A model generated the notes under the pieces. The model had not been told where the DNA came from, searched no databases, and saw nothing but the letters and a program-made list of their open reading frames with translations. Both the position numbers and the translations under genes were made by a program. From assembly GCA_038380435.1 (NCBI GenBank), contig JAWZYU010000013.1:14893901-14957900 (forward strand): a DNA stretch of 64,000 nt, written 5' to 3'. The stretch's first letter is position 1. Each line of letters starts with the position of its first letter. Positions 1 to 11,451 of the stretch are shown one piece after another. Source of the DNA: Ryuthela nishihirai (taxonomy: Eukaryota; Arthropoda; Arachnida; Araneae; Heptathelidae).

Positions 1-834
1 AGTGATATGTTTATGGTAGAAATTTTAAATTTCAGTGGTAAAGTGACAAGAGATATTCCACTGTCACAGCAACAATTTGCCCCCCTTTTCTCAAAGGGTG
101 CAAGAAAAACAACTTTTTAAATTGAATAAAAGACAAATACATTTTATGTTGCATAAACACTAATAAAATACTACCATTTGCATTTTCTCCATTATCCATT
201 AGTTCGAATTAAAACTTTTAAGGAGTGAAAAAGTAGATAAAAAACTTATTTCTCTTTGAAAATGAGATTCCATATTAACCAAGGTGATATACATTTTTCT
301 AGTTTTACATTACTTTAGGATTTTTTCTTATTATTAATAAAAATTAAACTTCCAACCCAAAAAACTTTGACCTTTTACTGTTTCTTGAGAATGAATGAAG
401 CCTTGGATAAGGAAGTAAAAAAAATTTCCTTGGCTCCAAATTCAATCCTCCTACAGTTGAGAAGGGGCACAACACAAAAATTCTTAAGGACATTTTAATC
501 CATCATCCTTCACAAAATTTTACTTTAAAGAAATTATTAGCTTATGAGTCAATACTGAATTGCTTTTAAAAAAAATTAGCCCAACCACCTCTCCCCCCAG
601 TCTAAGCTTTGCTACTTTGAGGATATTGAAAATTTTTTTGAGTCACATTAAACATGGTTTAGAGTTGTTTAATAGCTTGTAGATTGTGTATTACTGATAC
701 AATTTGTATAGGGCTTTATGTGTGTAAATAAAAAATACTTTTTATGAACAGTGTTTTTTATAAGAAAATACTGCTGAAAGTTTTAAATACAAAATACTTC
801 TTCAAATGAGAATAAAAAAGCTGCTAAAGCTTAC
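1..834. other. Intron of Atg1, no feature seen
   Basis: AT-rich sequence with poly-A/T runs lies beyond the leftmost visible exon. I see no coding similarity, no tRNA-like box and no recognisable repeat. Confidence 0.5.
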
Positions 835-893
835 CTTGGGGATATACTACAATTTTTCTCATAAAACTGTTTAAGAGCTTGTGGGGTTTGAGC
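835..893 (-). CDS. Atg1: Atg1/ULK kinase, exon after the APE region (eighth visible exon)
   Basis: Read on the minus strand, this 59-nt exon encodes AQTPQALKQFYEKNCSISP followed by two bases of the next codon. It matches the segment that follows TGKAPF in Atg1/ULK kinases (helix alpha-F/G region; the fly protein has a similar AQTP...YEQN stretch). The acceptor is a pyrimidine-rich tract ending in CAG after 893, and the donor GTAAGC begins at 834. The entry phase is 0, which fits the preceding exon ending in APFQ. The exit phase is 2. The next exon would lie left of the window. A Tc1-like terminus begins about 68 bp upstream of the acceptor. Confidence 0.87.
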
Positions 894-960
894 CTGCAAA
901 AGAGTTACATAGTTTAATATTTCACTTTTTCTTTTGTCATTTTAGAGTATTTTATATATA

Positions 961-1376
961 CTGAATGGACAAATTATTATATACACCCCAATAACAATAT
1001 GCAAAGCAGAAGTATTGCATCCGGTCAAGTGGGATGCTGAAACTGGCACAATGCCTATAAATAAAGCAGGTCTCTCGGCATTGGAAACCAGTCATGGTAA
1101 AGTAATCATGGGTAAAGGCAGCGACGTAGTGAATTTGACCGTGGCCAGATAGTAGGTGCGAGGAAGGCCAGTTGTTCAATCACTGCAACTGCTGAATTGT
1201 TGGGATTTCTACATCAGACTGTCACATGTACATACTAATACTACATGAAATATGGCAAAACTTCTGATCAGAGAGAGAAATGTGAACATAAACATGCAAT
1301 TGACTATTGAGGTGAGCAAAGACTGTCCCACATCATCCAGGCCAGGTTTCGTAGATCCAGATCTGTTGATGAGAAA
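961..1376 (+). mobile_element. Tc1-like transposon, 5' half only
   Basis: The left end CTGAATGGACAAATTATT is the inverse of the right end of the Tc1 half at 42310-42859, so both belong to one family. Downstream, plus-strand frames give pieces of a Tc1 N-terminal helix-turn-helix domain in different frames, for example a RGRIVGAR-like stretch and then GKTSDQRE. Frame changes and stops show it is dead. It lacks the catalytic half and the right terminus. Confidence 0.65.
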
Positions 1377-2069
1377 TATAAATTCATTTTAAGTTATTTA
1401 AGCACTTTAAGTGTTAATAATATTTGTCATTCTAAACGGATTTCACTGCAGTTTCTTAAGGCTATTATAGCTCAGGTTAATGATATAGGCAACTTATAAA
1501 AAGTAGGAGTGACTTGGGTATCTCAAAACACAGAAAAATGCAATCCTTTTTTGTTTAAAACTTTAATCATAATTAAATCATTTTTATCTGGAATTAATTT
1601 ATATTTCTCATATCTGTGTTCCTTATTCAAAACCCTTAACATGCCAGTTTACAGAACAGAATTCCCTCTGGTGGATGGGTTATTTTTGAAGTGCTTTCAG
1701 TAGAAAAAAAAGAACAATTTAAAAAGCTTATGCTGAAATAGTAATAAGACAGAAATAGGTCATGTCACATACCAAAATAAAGAGCATTCAAAATAATTAT
1801 TACAAAGAGCATTTAACCATGAATTTTTAGAAAATAACATATTTGACAAAAACAGCAATCATATTAACTTTAATAGTACTTATATAAAACAATATAGTAA
1901 AATAGTAATTTAATTGGGTTTGAACCTCATTCTAAAATAACTAATAAGCAGAATATGGCATGTTGTATCTTAAAGAACTTTTGATACTACATAATATATA
2001 TACATATTTACCTGAAACAGTATAATTATACATTTCCATAAAATCTTAATAAAATTCACAGCTTTCATT

Positions 2070-2850
2070 TGCTTTTAAGTATTCACTATATAACTGCATT
2101 TTTGCCAACCCAATTGACCAGAGTTAGAAATATAAAGCATACCACCCAATGAATTCTTTAATGGTTGCTTCATCCCTGTCCAAGGTAGTATCCTGCTAAT
2201 GCCTGGCTATTTAAGATCTTGGTTTTTCAGTGTCCTTGCAAATCATGTGGTAATCTTGACCTAACAGTGCTTGATGTTATCCCAAAGAACACCTACCACA
2301 TGAAGCATTAAAATACTGATTCTTAGTGGAAAATTAAAAATTTTATTAGCTTTAAATGAACACAAAATTAAAGTTGAAAATAGTTGTACTTTACTTAACT
2401 ATAATATATTATATATATATATAATTTAAACTATATTATTAATTACAATAACCACCATATGGTTTTACAGTAACTAATGGCTTCTTCGGTGGCCTTTGCC
2501 ATGTGGAGTGGCATTCAGTAGTATATTACTCAATATGATATACTAATCTTTAACTTTAATCTTATATTTTTTTAAAGCTAATAAAAATTGGGTTATCTAC
2601 TAAAGATCAGTGTTTTAAAGTATGGTGTGGTAAGTTTCCTTTGGGGGTAATATCAAGGACTGTCAGGATTGCCACATCGATTTGCAAGGACGCTAAAAAA
2701 CCATGATAAAAAATAACCAGGTATTAGCAGGATAATTGCCCAGGACAGGGATGAAGCAATCACTGAAGAACTCAATAGGTAATATGCTTTATAATTCTAA
2801 TTCTGATCAATGGTTTGGCAAAAATACAGCTATGTAGTGGATATTTAAAA
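2070..2850. repeat. Large fold-back (inverted) repeat
   Basis: The left arm (about 2070-2400) and the reverse complement of the right arm (about 2520-2850) align over most of their length. Shared blocks include GCTTCATCCCTGTCC (2168 region, inverted near 2740) and GTCCTTGCAAATC (2232 region, inverted near 2680). The loop is AT-rich and includes a TA microsatellite near 2407-2430. This is the structure of a fold-back or long-terminal-inverted-repeat element without coding capacity. Edges are approximate and I could not define a target duplication. Confidence 0.7.
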
Positions 2851-3447
2851 GTATTATATATAAATATTTCCATTTTTTTTTTCCTTCTATAAATATGCTG
2901 AAAGTTTCATCTGAGTTACTACATTGTTCACTTTCACTTGTGGTAATCAACATTTACTATTAATGTCATATAGGTTATTTTTGAGGAAATTTCAAAAGAA
3001 GGAAAAAGTTAAATGGCAAGAGTTCAAGGAACATTAAAAGAAAAAAGAAAACAACTGAAATGCTCCAGAGTGAAAAAAGTCACAGTAATGGTTGCCACAG
3101 CAGTTTAATGCTTTCTTTAATAATTATCAAATTTAGCTCATAAATTTTAAGGAATTGGTTAAAAGAAACTTTTAGAATGTCTGATTTCAATGGGGGGATA
3201 AAAACAAACTTAGAGAATATTATCTTGGGAACTGTAGTTCTAGCTGGATATGATCCTGCATTTGGCTCAGAGAATTACAGCTACAGGGTTAAATATCATG
3301 GCAGGCTAAATCAAACTATTTGGCAAGCTGTAAGTTAGGAACTGTTGTTGTTAAATGTTAAAATATTAAAGATTCACTAATACACTGGGTATAATATTCT
3401 GATTTAAATATTTTTGCACTAAACAGACTATATTTTAAGATACTTAC

Positions 3448-3549
3448 TTGAAATGGTGCTTTTCCCGTAAGACACTGGAACACAATAGTGCCGATACTCC
3501 ACAAATCTGCCTTGGCATCATATTGAAGAGACATTATCACTTCAGGTGC
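3448..3549 (-). CDS. Atg1: Atg1/ULK kinase, APE-motif exon
   Basis: This 102-nt, 34-codon exon opens with [20 protein letters not shown] and continues through the [10 protein letters not shown] stretch. It carries the APE motif that closes the activation segment and the invariant Asp and Trp of the DLWS motif in helix alpha-F. The acceptor CAG follows 3549 on the minus strand, and the donor GTAAGTA lies at 3447-3441. It is phase 0 at both ends. It joins the exon at 10550-10746 to complete the GSPMYM-APE activation loop. The family assignment to Atg1/ULK1/2, rather than ULK3 or another kinase, rests on near-identity of this block to animal ULK1/2. Confidence 0.95.
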
Positions 3550-3756
3550 CTGTTGAAAATAAAAGCAAAATTAAGGAAGGATATAAATAAGTATTAATGT
3601 TTATCACAGACAAAAAAAAAATTAATATTTTAAAACATTTATTGAATATTTTTAACAATATCACATCGTTTTCAGCATAAATCTATTACCATTTCTTCAA
3701 AGCCCAACAAAAATTTGATACAGTAAAACGTTTTGTACAAATTTTTAAATAAATAA

Positions 3757-3945
3757 AAAATACCCTCTCAAGCAGCTGCTTGCCACAAAGTTCTGACAGC
3801 AGCCTGTCAGTTTATACATCATAGCAGGTCTGTGAAGATGGCGGGGACCTAAGCAGAAAGACAACACAAACATTCATGCCTTACCTGGGGCTCAAACCCA
3901 GATCCTGTAGAACAATAACCAACAAAGTGTGCTAACCACTTGATC
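3757..3945 (-). mobile_element. SINE-2 copy (tRNA-headed)
   Basis: On the minus strand it starts with a degenerate tRNA-like head containing GGGTTTGAGCCCCAGG (box B type) and continues with the SINE-2 body: the TTTCTGCTTAGG region, CTGACAGGCTGCTGTCAG, AAGCAGCTGCTTG and the terminal GAGGGTATTTT. The same body recurs at 31250, 35289, 35601, 48996 and 56981. It is diverged from the consensus, so it is older than the 35.6-kb copy. Confidence 0.8.
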
Positions 3946-4220
3946 AAACAAACATTAAAGAAAATTACTACAAAATTACTCCCTTAATGACATAGTGAAA
4001 CTTAGCTGATTATCCTGTTTAGAAGCCTATCTCAATTGAGGTGCACAATTCTTGTCCCAAACTGTTTTGATACTATATTTTTAATTGTTATTAATTACAC
4101 TTGAATGTACATACAGGTCCATTTGATGAATGAAGAAAAAAGCTGGTGCATTTTTGCTATTAATTAATCTAAAAGTTAATTCGTTTTGATTGTGTTATTC
4201 AAAGGAGATTTATTCTGCAG

Positions 4221-4488
4221 TTGGGTTGTTTTACCTCTAAATAGCATTTTATGTACATATAAATGTATAATGGGCTAAATGGCTAGGTCACAAGTACCCT
4301 GGAGGCTCAGAGAAGGTTGGAGTAGGGGGTCCACTTGACAGATGGTAGCCTCTTGTCAAGGCCATCCAGCATGTTCTTTAATGTGCACATGGTATGGCTC
4401 TTCCGAGACCATAGCTTAACATCTCATTCGATGAACGGCTGCCTTTCCAAGCCCATCAGTGTCCCCTACTGACAGTGGGAAGGGAGAT
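4221..4488 (-). mobile_element. SINE-1 copy, 5' truncated, abutting a LINE 3' end
   Basis: It carries the SINE-1 3' part in reverse orientation: TTGGGTTGTTTTACCTC, then GGGCTAAATGG, GGCTCAGAGAAGG, CAAGGCCATCCAGC and CCCCTACTGAC. A short internal duplication or insertion lies at about 4245-4270. The tRNA head is missing; the sequence stops at about 4488, exactly where the GAT-repeat tail of the LINE at 4489-7150 begins. Confidence 0.85.
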
Positions 4489-7150
4489 TTCATCATCATC
4501 ATAATCATCCTCAAGCAGCCATGGACTACGGAGGTCCAACCAGACAGTGCAATTTAGCTCTCCAAGCATATCTGTCCTGAGCTATATCTGTTGCATCTGG
4601 CCACTGCACACAAATTCTAACAAGGTCCTGTTTGACATTGTCAGCCCACTGCATCCTAGGCCTCCCCCTCTTTCTGAGGCATTTAGAGGCACACTGTTCA
4701 TAACTCTATTCGCCAATTTGTAATTATCCATACAGCCAACATGGCCAAACCAACGGAGTCTCTCTCTACACAATATGCTGCTTAAAAGAGGTTGCAGACT
4801 CCTTTGCCTAACCTCATCATTAGTTACAAAGTTAAACCACCTAATACCCAAGATACTGCATAAGCATCTAGAATCAAAAGCATCTAGTTTCCTGTTATCA
4901 TGTTTACAAAGTGTCCAAGTTACTAACTAACCCTAGAAAGAACCAATATTATACAGTTTAATTTTAGTCTTTAGGTGTATACGCCTATTTCTCCACACTC
5001 TCCATAGATTCTCCAGCGCAATTCCTATTCTTATATTTATCTCATGCCACACATCACCAGTATCTGTTACATAGCTCCCAAGATAATTAAACTGTGACAC
5101 CTGCTCAAGACAGCAGCCATTCAGATTAACTGAATCACAGCTTGCCTGACCAATTTTCATCACTTCAGTTTTCTCTCTGTTTATAACCAAACCTACTCTA
5201 CTACCAGTTTCGTCAACAGCTCAAATGAATGAGTTCATCTCATCAACATCATTTGTCAAAAGGGCTAAATCATCAGCATAATCTAAATCAGAAATTTTCA
5301 TATCTCCAGCCCATTTAAGGTCAAAATCTTTCCCTTGAAGTGAATTTCGCATAACATAATCAATAACCAAACTAAAGAGAAAAGGAGACAAAATGCACCC
5401 TTGTCGAACACCAGAAGTAATGCTAAACCAATTGCTACAAGACTTACCAACTCTCACACATGACTCAGTGTTATTATAGAGAGCTTTCATTACGTTAACT
5501 AACTTGTCTGGTATACCATATGATTTCACAATCAACCACAAATTATGACAATCAACAGAGTCGAAAGCCTTTTTGAAATCAACAAAGCTAGCAACCAAAG
5601 GTTTCTGAAACTCTAAACATTTCTCAAGAATCTGCCTAAGTGAAAATATCTGATCCACACATCCCCTACCACTTCTAAATCCACATTGCTCATCACGCAA
5701 TTGACTGTCAACCAGATTCTTAATTCTATTAAGCACAATCATGGAAAGAACTTTACCTGGAACAGAGAGTAGGCTGATACCCCTATAGTTATCACAAAAA
5801 CTGCGATCACCTTTTTTGAAAATAGGGATAATAATAGCTCTGGTAAAATCTTTAGGAACCATGCCTTTATCATAAAAGTTATTCAAAATTTCAGTCATCC
5901 AAGTGGTAACCGAAACATTCCCAGCTCTAAGCATTTCTGTAGTAATTTCATCTACCCCTGGGGATTTATGAAATTTAAGTTTAGAGATAGCCAAAATAAC
6001 TTCAGATTGTGTTATAGGGCCAACATTAAAGCTGCCAATGCATCTATCATCATTACAAACAATGGGAGTAGAACTAACCACATTGTTTAGAACATCATTG
6101 AAATGCTCAGCCCACCTAGCCATGACAGAATCCTCACCTTCTATAACCTTACCATGTTTATCCTGCAATCCTTGTATGCCTGTCCGTTTTCTACCACATA
6201 AAACATTAACTATCTGGTACAGCTCTCTGCTGTTGTGCTGCCTAACTGCTTCCTCAGCTTTGTCAGCCAAACCATCAAGCCAAAGATTCTTATCAGTAGC
6301 TAACTGATCCTTTACACGTTTATTAAGCTCTCTGTAATCCTTTCTATTAGGGCTAGTAGTGTACTGATTAAGGACATTCCTGCAGTTCCTTCTTTCTAAA
6401 ATAAGCTCAAGTGCCTTATCACTTAAATAATTCTGCCTCCTCTGCTCCTTTTTTCCTAAAAGAGTACTGTTAGTTTCCAAAAAAGCCTGTTAAAATGGCC
6501 CCCTTCTTCCTCAACTTTAGTATTAAGCAAACCATGATTGTCATAATGACTAAGTAACCTATCATGGTAAGCTTTGGCTATAACTGGGTCTTTCAGATCT
6601 TCAGTATTAAAGGTAAATTTTTTAACCCTAGCACAACACTTGTTAAGTTTAAGTTGCAAGACACTTTTAACAAGGTAATGGTCAGATCCGATTTCAGCTC
6701 CGCTATATGCCCTGGTATTTCTAACAGAACTAGCCCATTTGCTGTTAATTAATATATAATCAATCATATTCTTATGCAGCCCATCAGGTGAAACCCATGT
6801 GTATTTATGTATGTCGCGGTGTTTGTAATATGTGTTAGTTATTCTGAAACCATTGAGTTTACTTACCTGTAGGAGATGTTGCCCATTGCAACTACCAATA
6901 CCAAAAGGGCCTATCACCCCTCCCCAAAGATCAGAGTCAGTACCAACTTTGGCATTGAAGTCACCTAGAACAAGGGTAATATCTCCTTTCTTGACAGAAT
7001 TCAAAATATCCTGAAGTTGACCATAAAACCTATCCTTCTCATCCTCATCAGCATCCTCAGTGGGGGCGTAACAGCAGATAACATTCAAGTCTTTAATGCT
7101 TGTCTGAAATTTTGCTGTAAGAAACCTTTCATTAATGCACTCATATCCTA
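4489..7150 (-). mobile_element. RTE-like LINE copy A, 5' truncated
   Basis: This minus-strand non-LTR retrotransposon has its 3' end at 4489 with an ATC/GAT repeat tail. It is 5' truncated inside the endonuclease region at about 7150. It contains the C-terminal half of an AP-type endonuclease and a complete reverse transcriptase, broken by frameshifts. Protein-level markers (IGSF, VTDTGDV) place it in the same subfamily as the full-length copy at 38580-42231. Confidence 0.93.
4582..7088 (-). pseudogene. Endonuclease/reverse transcriptase of LINE A, frameshifted
   Basis: Four frames cover the polyprotein from right to left. 7088-6456 is endonuclease with GDFNAKVG, YTWVSPDG, IDYILI and GSDHYLV, ending prematurely by frameshift at about 6490. 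6480-5221 is reverse transcriptase with SPGVDEITTEML, PIFKKGDRS, FVDFKKAFDSVD, GVRQGCILSPFLFS and the catalytic LDYADD. 5190-4933 and 4851-4582 hold the C-terminal domain with RWFGHV. At least three frameshifts or stops make it non-functional. The RTE-like assignment rests on the CFDP2/BovB-style TWNVRTL and RWFGHV...GRPR wording seen in sister copies and on the microsatellite tail. Confidence 0.9.
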
Positions 7151-7670
7151 ATAAATGGGATAGGTCATGTTATATACGAAATTAAACAGAATTTAATTAC
7201 GAATTTTATGAAAATAAATAATATAAATAAATTTGCTAGCATATTGATTTTAATAAGCCTTTTTCAGTGTGATATGGTGAAAAAAAAGATCGCACTATAT
7301 AATTAAGGCTTCATTTTGGAAAACCTGCTGAATAAAAATAGTTAAATTATATGTTTATCGAAAGGAAATTTCCTCCAGAATAATATAATATTCACCTGAA
7401 ATATGATTTTTATTTCTTTTAATGATTCTTTTCAGTATCGTATATTTTAAACACAGCTAGTGTTATACAACGTGACTTGGCCTTCTCATATTCACGGAAT
7501 TTTCTGAACTGGTTATGAAATAGAAAAAAAATTTCCTTGGCTGCTTTTTTTTATTAAACATTATTAATTTTTTTCTTTGGGTGTTGAAGTTTGGTGATCT
7601 TGGCTAAGTGCACAAAGGTTTTCCGAAATTGCCCTCCCAAATGAGGCCGATTTCTGTAGCAAGGAAGTCT
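7151..7670. other. Intronic sequence without identified feature
   Basis: AT-rich sequence lies between LINE A and the tandem repeat. I see no coding similarity. It may be the interior of the TTAA-type element whose right end is at 8902, but no matching left end was found. Confidence 0.4.
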
Positions 7671-7671
7671 A

Positions 7672-8155
7672 TTTGCTTCCATATCCAAGACATTCAATTT
7701 CAGAAAACGATACAAGCTCAAAGTTTTTTTATTAAAAAAACAAGAAATAATAAAAGAAAAATTACATATAACCTAAATGGGATTAATAAATAATATATTC
7801 GCAACAACTTTTAAGCCGGCTTCCGATCTAGCCAACCCAGAAAGATGTATCAGTAATTGATAAATCAACCGATCTAAAAATTGCTAACTAGCGGAAATAA
7901 AACTACAGAAATTAATTTGCTTCCATATCCAAGACTTCATTTATTTTCAGAAAATGATACTATTATCAAAAAGGTTTACTGGAAAAGTAATAAATAATAA
8001 AATAAAAATTGACATATAGCCTAATGCGATGTTACCACAAGTTGTAGGCCGGCCATACGATATAACATAACTATGAAAAAAATCGATTGGCCAAAAGATC
8101 GCTAAATTTCGAAAATAAATCTACTGCAATAAAAACTAACTAAGGTTTAAACATA
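7672..8155. repeat. Two-unit tandem repeat, period about 244 bp
   Basis: The phrase TTTGCTTCCATATCCAAGAC occurs at 7672 and again at 7916. The following sequence runs in parallel through TTTCAGAAAA, TAATAAA, ACATATA-CCTAA, CCGGC and CGATC motifs to a shared AAATAAA-CTAC-G/C-A end. Identity is moderate, so the duplication is old. It holds no reading frame of note. Confidence 0.7.
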
Positions 8156-8564
8156 AAAAATACTAACTTGACAAAGAGTATCCAATATGCTGGACCAAAA
8201 CTGTAAAAAAACACATAGCACAAGCAACAGAGATTGCATCAGCTATCTGTGGCTTGTTTGCCTCAGTGAAGCATAACTAATTAAATGCAGATGCAACCAG
8301 AATTTCTAAGAAGGGCGAGTTTACTTTTAGTTTCGATTTGAAGGCAGGAAAGATGCATAGAATGATGGGAAAAATGATAAAAAAATAACTTGGGAATACT
8401 GACTATGTTTTTGACAGAAAAGAGTGTGAAATGGGAAAAAAAGAAGGCGGTACGTATTTTGTAATTACTTCCAAAATCTACGATTTTTAAAAATAGCAGT
8501 TTTTTTGTTAATTTTTAGATTTTCGAAAATTTAGGGAAAAATTTGTTGATAATAGCTCAAATCA

Positions 8565-8902
8565 AACTTGTGAGCTTAAATCAGAAGGTTGCTTCAGCAA
8601 ATAGGAACGTTAACAAGCAAATCGGCAATACCGTTTAGTGCTTCTAAAAATTGGCAATCAGATGGCTTTATAAAATTATTTATATTGTAGTTTAGTAAAA
8701 TATGCATCAAACTAAAAAACAAAATATTATTTTTGAAGCCTGATTTATATATTTTTATAAGATATATATATATAAATTACAACGGCAATTTTTATTTTTT
8801 TAATCGATATATTTTTGTTGTACTAAGACCGTGTGCATATGGCATCGACACTCGCAACTCAGATTCTCCGTACGTGTACATACCAGCTAGGCCCTGGAAG
8901 GG
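8565..8902 (-). mobile_element. End of a TTAA-flanked (piggyBac-like) repeat family
   Basis: Its outer end reads CCCTTCCAG on the minus strand and is flanked by TTAA at 8903-8906. Reading inwards on the minus strand it is collinear with 28466-28790 and with 63878-64000: GTTTTTAGTA-like, then AAAAATTGCC, ATCTTATAAAAATAT, GATTTGCTTGTT and CTTCTGATTTAAGCT. Three independent copies with the same outer end define a family. TTAA flanks and a CCC-start terminus are the piggyBac hallmark; no transposase is visible. Confidence 0.6.
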
Positions 8903-9596
8903 TTAAGAATTAAGAATTTTTTTTTTGAGATTTCATACCTTTCTTTAAAGCTAATTTTATGAAACAAATATAAATTGAGATTTAGTAGGCCTTAACTATG
9001 ATAGTGATTAGGTAGCTAGTATCTGTTCCCACAAAAATATTTTGCTTATTGTGTTTTAGTTAAAACCGAAGAAGTATTCAAAGATCCCGAGCTGTGATTT
9101 GGTTGAACATGTCCTTATGCGAGAAAGCCTGCATAAGCCAAGTGCAGTTTCTAGGTTTCCTCTGTGTAGCATATTAAAAATATTCAGACGAAATAAGTAA
9201 AAATAATCAACCCCAATACTGGAATTTTATTTAAAATAATGCAGCCTTTGCTTTTTTTCCCTTTTCAACAAAAGAATGCTAACTTTTTACATAAAAATGT
9301 AGTACAGAAAGTTAAAATGTTTTAAAGAAAACTCATATAAATGGAAGTCAAGCAATAATATTATCATAGCATATTAAAGTTGTGGAATCAACTTTATATT
9401 CTTCTAAAATTTATACTGTAAAATTTGTACACATTTAATAAACTTTAAATTTGAATCATTTAAAAATTAAACTGTAGTAACTCAACTAAATGATAAGCTG
9501 AATCTGTATTGCAAAATTAAAACAAACTAAACCAGAGGTCCCAAAACTTTTCATAACGAGAGCTACATATGACATTTCAAAATATTAAGTGAGGTG

Positions 9597-10270
9597 AGGT
9601 AGTAACTGATATAAGGAATGGATAATACCAAGACATCGGGTGCTGGAGCTGTGTGACGATATTGCAAGCACTGGGTGGTGTTCCTTTCTCTTGGATGATG
9701 GTGAACACATTGTCTACCATTGTCCTGACCAAGACAAAAATGAGATTCATCACTAAATACCACAGTACTCCACTCTTGTTCGTTCCAGTTCTGTCTGAGG
9801 TGACACCCCTGAAGACATGCTTACACTTGGGCAGATGTGAGGGACAAACGCAGTGCCAAACGAAAGGCTTGCAATGAAAACTGTAAAAGCCTGTTGATTC
9901 TGTCTGCCTGGTAGGTATTCGATGTGTTACCTGTTGTCAGTCCCTTTGCAGTTGCTTGTAGTCATGAATCTGTCATGCAATGCCATGCATCACAAATGGC
10001 AATCCCGTTGCTCCATGGTCATACATAGTCTTCCTGATCCTTCTTTATCATCATATCAAGAATTCTATCTCATAATCAGTATGAGAATAAATCCACTGGC
10101 ACCATGTGTGTACGATAGTGCTGGGGTTGCAGTCAAAATTGTTGTCCACATCTCTGTATGACATACCAGCTTCTCTAAGGCCAAAGATTCTTCTATACTC
10201 AAAGTCTGTTAACTGTTGGAACAGCTGTCGATGCCTGTGTAAGGGTATCTTTAACAGTTTAGAACAATTT
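9597..10270 (-). pseudogene. Tc1-like transposase remnant
   Basis: On the minus strand the fragments run in family order. The N-terminal helix-turn-helix stretch QLTDFEYRRIFGLREAGMSY lies near 10200, then a stretch equivalent to the linker (near 9840), then VVFSDESHFCLGQDNGRQCV with the first catalytic Asp (9760-9700), and a tail that fades at about 9600. Several stops and frameshifts interrupt it, and the last two thirds of the catalytic domain are missing. It is a different lineage from the Tc1 copies at 31968 and 42310. Confidence 0.75.
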
Positions 10271-10549
10271 CCATGACATTTTGTCGTGGAAATTGTTCTT
10301 TATTTATGTTTGACTGCTCCGTACCTGTGATGTACCTGTGATGTCAGCTCGTGCCTGTCCAATCATTTCCATCATCCTGCAAACCTAATCATTTCCATGC
10401 ATTTCCATATACTACAACTTCCCTAAATTTCATCACATTTGCATAGCTTCTTGCAAGTATTACATCTTTTATTTCCTGTAGTGTTTATCATTATAAGATT
10501 TAAAATATTCACACAAAATTTGACCTACATTTCAAAACAATTAACTTAC

Positions 10550-10746
10550 CATATACATAGGTGACCCACAAAGAGTAGCAGCCATAACTCCATCTTCAAG
10601 AAAGCGGGCAAAACCAAAGTCTGCTATTTTAAGAGTTATATCAGTGGGTGTTGTGCTTAATTTTCCAGCATGGCAGAGTAAGATATTTTGGGGTTTTAGA
10701 TCTCTGTGCACTATGCCCTTAGCATAGAGGGCACGCATTGCTCCAG
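10550..10746 (-). CDS. Atg1: Atg1/ULK kinase, catalytic-loop and activation-loop exon
   Basis: This is the largest exon seen, at 197 nt. It holds the catalytic core: [10 protein letters not shown] (HRD catalytic Asp), KIADFGFAR (DFG, Mg-binding Asp) and the activation loop [11 protein letters not shown] with the threonine that is autophosphorylated in ULK kinases. All catalytic residues are present, so the kinase should be active. The acceptor CAG follows 10746 and the donor GTAAGTTAA runs from 10549 down. It enters with the last two bases of an Ala codon begun in the previous exon and exits in phase 0. In animals Atg1/ULK phosphorylates autophagy factors such as Atg13 and starts autophagosome formation; invertebrate unc-51 also acts in axon growth. 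Confidence 0.97.
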
Positions 10747-11451
10747 CTGTTTACATAAAGATACCACTATCAGTATGAGAATCTAAGTAAAACAGAAATG
10801 TATTACACTAATTTACATTCTAAATTTGTTCATTTTAGGTTTAAGAAAAAAATATGTTATACTACATAATTGAAATAAGTTTTTAATAGATTTTATTGAA
10901 GGTAAATACTCTAGCAAGTTAGTATGTTGCTACAGTGACTCCTCAATCTATCGTTTTTAAAATTTTTTGTGAAAAAAAAATGCAAAAAGTCATGGAACAA
11001 AAAAAAAGGGAAAACAAAATAAAAAAATGTTGAAAACACAACAAAAAAAAAATACAAAAAAGCCATACACAATCAAACCTAATTCATTTTTTCCACAGGA
11101 AAAAAAAAGGGTTATTTTCCCAAATCTGTGATTATCAAATGCTTTTAACAACCTGGCATTTCAATAGTAATAGTAATTTATCCATGTTATAACATTTCCT
11201 GATTAATGACCAATATTATATGTTCAATTAAACAGGTTGTTTCAAAAGTAGCATGTGCCTTGAACAAATACTGGAACAGGTTTCGATTCAAATACAGAAT
11301 GCTTATGCTTTGCCTTTGAAAAAATAGCACACTGGTTCATGGAAAATTTATTGCAAAGTGTTCAGAGTGTACACGTGTTAAACTCAATGAATAATAAATG
11401 TTTTATTAACACAAACTTCAGTTCATAAAACTTGTCCACAAATTTACCTTT
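10747..11451. other. Intronic sequence with A-rich runs
   Basis: It contains long A-rich stretches (about 10970-11110) and no recognised gene or repeat. Confidence 0.4.

Noticed and set aside
6038..6307. Plus-strand 89-codon frame over the LINE at 4489-7150 (and equivalents at 14407, 40407, 54242, 57144)
   Set aside because: It is the antisense of the reverse transcriptase; the same antisense frame recurs in every LINE copy.
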